A stretch of 64,000 nucleotides of DNA, from NCBI GenBank assembly GCA_913050215.1, contig CAJXBG010000007.1, positions 1 through 64,000 on the forward strand, read 5' to 3'. Positions 63,455 through 64,000 of the stretch are shown piece by piece. The notes beneath the pieces are model-generated. The model did not search any database. It was not told the origin of the DNA and saw nothing but the letters and a program-made list of their open reading frames with translations. Made by a program: the position numbers and the translations under genes. The number at the start of each line of letters is the position of its first letter. Within the stretch, counting starts at the first letter, position 1. Source of the DNA: an uncultured Gammaproteobacteria bacterium (GTDB taxonomy: Bacteria; Pseudomonadota; Gammaproteobacteria; Pseudomonadales; Azotimanducaceae).

Positions 63455-64000
63455 TTATTCCCTGTCCCTTTGTACTTGACTGACACTCCCGCGCGAATTA
63501 ATTTTTTGTACGATGGTGCCTACGAGCTTCTCTATCCGAAACGAGTGGTACCATTTGGGCGCATCATGATGCTCAACCGTACTGCAACCGACAAATTCGA
63601 ATGACCAACCTTCCTTCTCAGCACGTGCCCTGACCTCGCTGAGTTTCTCCCAAGCATTGGAGGACATGAGTGGGTGGATACAGGCAAGTACGATGTTGTT
63701 GGCACCTCTTTCTTTTAATTCTTCGATTGCAGCAACGGCAGAGCCCGCGCCATCGACGATATCGTCTACCAGCAGCACGTTCTTGCCCTCGACCTCACCA
63801 ATCAAGGTGGATCTCAACACGACGTTGGGTTGGGAATAATCACGTTCTTTCGACAAGGCTGCGAGATCAGCGGACAATTCTTCTGCATAGGCTCTGGCGC
63901 GCTCTAGATATCCAACATCGGGAGATACGACAACGTCGCCTGTCAGATTCTGAGAGACCAGCCATTCAACGAGATGACGAGTAAGAAATACATTTTCCAG
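63455..64000 (-). CDS. Ribose-phosphate pyrophosphokinase (partial, 5' end outside window)
   Basis: The C-terminal ~181 residues of a PRPP synthetase-like protein; the 5' end continues beyond the right edge. Seen are VVSPDVGYLERARAYAEEL and the PRPP-binding loop VLLVDDIVDGAGSAVAAI, then CIHPLMSSNAWEKL. It makes PRPP for nucleotide and histidine synthesis. The usual GG of VVSPDxGG is GY here, and the loop Thr (DTAGT) is replaced by Gly/Ala/Ser, so it may be a divergent paralogue. Confidence 0.75.
   Translation of the reverse strand: MENVFLTRHLVEWLVSQNLTGDVVVSPDVGYLERARAYAEELSADLAALSKERDYSQPNVVLRSTLIGEVEGKNVLLVDDIVDGAGSAVAAIEELKERGANNIVLACIHPLMSSNAWEKLSEVRARAEKEGWSFEFVGCSTVEHHDAPKWYHSFRIEKLVGTIVQKINSRGSVSQVQRDRE

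Overview
The window is a chromosomal segment of a Gram-negative gammaproteobacterium. The evidence is the set of genes and their order: tatABC, hisE/hisI, ubiB, ubiE, hslVU, priA, rpmE, malic enzyme, mrcA, pilMNOPQ, aroK, aroB and gltBD follow an arrangement I recall from Pseudomonas and relatives. Several members of that arrangement are missing here (ubiJ, argS, damX), and the malate dehydrogenase and isoleucyl-tRNA synthetase types differ from the enterobacterial ones. By eye the base composition is close to balanced and even across the window. I saw no rRNA or tRNA gene, CRISPR array, insertion sequence or prophage. Most of the window is housekeeping DNA; I found no convincing wholly new system.

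Layout. 0-4.6 kb: a small metabolic cluster (TPP-dependent acetolactate-synthase-like enzyme, a VOC protein, an AMP-forming acyl-CoA ligase, a glutathione S-transferase). 4.6-9.6 kb, minus strand: ubiE-ubiB-hisI-hisE-tatABC (ubiquinone synthesis, histidine synthesis, twin-arginine export). 9.7-13.9 kb, plus strand: a decayed amidase fragment, a family-4 glycosyltransferase and an MMPL/RND transporter. 13.9-19.4 kb, minus strand: DUF971 protein, hslU, hslV, a SPOR-domain protein and priA. 19.5-21.1 kb: rpmE and malic enzyme. 21.2-23.6 kb: penicillin-binding protein 1A. 23.8-30.8 kb: pilMNOPQ (type IV pilus alignment complex and secretin) then aroK and aroB. 31-37 kb: glutamate synthase gltB-gltD, divergent from malate dehydrogenase.

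38.7-64 kb: a mannose-6-phosphate-isomerase-like orphan; an Ada/AlkA fusion with a separate O6-methylguanine methyltransferase (alkylation repair); syd-aroA; an operon of EF-hand protein, ECF sigma factor, anti-sigma-like membrane protein and heavy-metal-sensor-like protein; a HemJ-like membrane protein divergent from a TSUP exporter; an acyltransferase; nudC-modABC-srkA; comF; a TerB-like protein with a repeat-bearing lipoprotein; an HtrA-type protease; a TolC-type channel; an amidase; a long eukaryote-like type 2 isoleucyl-tRNA synthetase; and the 3' part of a ribose-phosphate pyrophosphokinase gene that runs off the right edge.

The most useful places for a second look are the sigma-factor/EF-hand operon, the missing ubiJ, the type 2 IleRS, the Ada-AlkA/Ogt split, the cupin orphan, and several clean dyad symmetries in divergent promoter regions. 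Start sites were moved from the longest reading frame where a ribosome binding site or family alignment argued for it; each case is noted.
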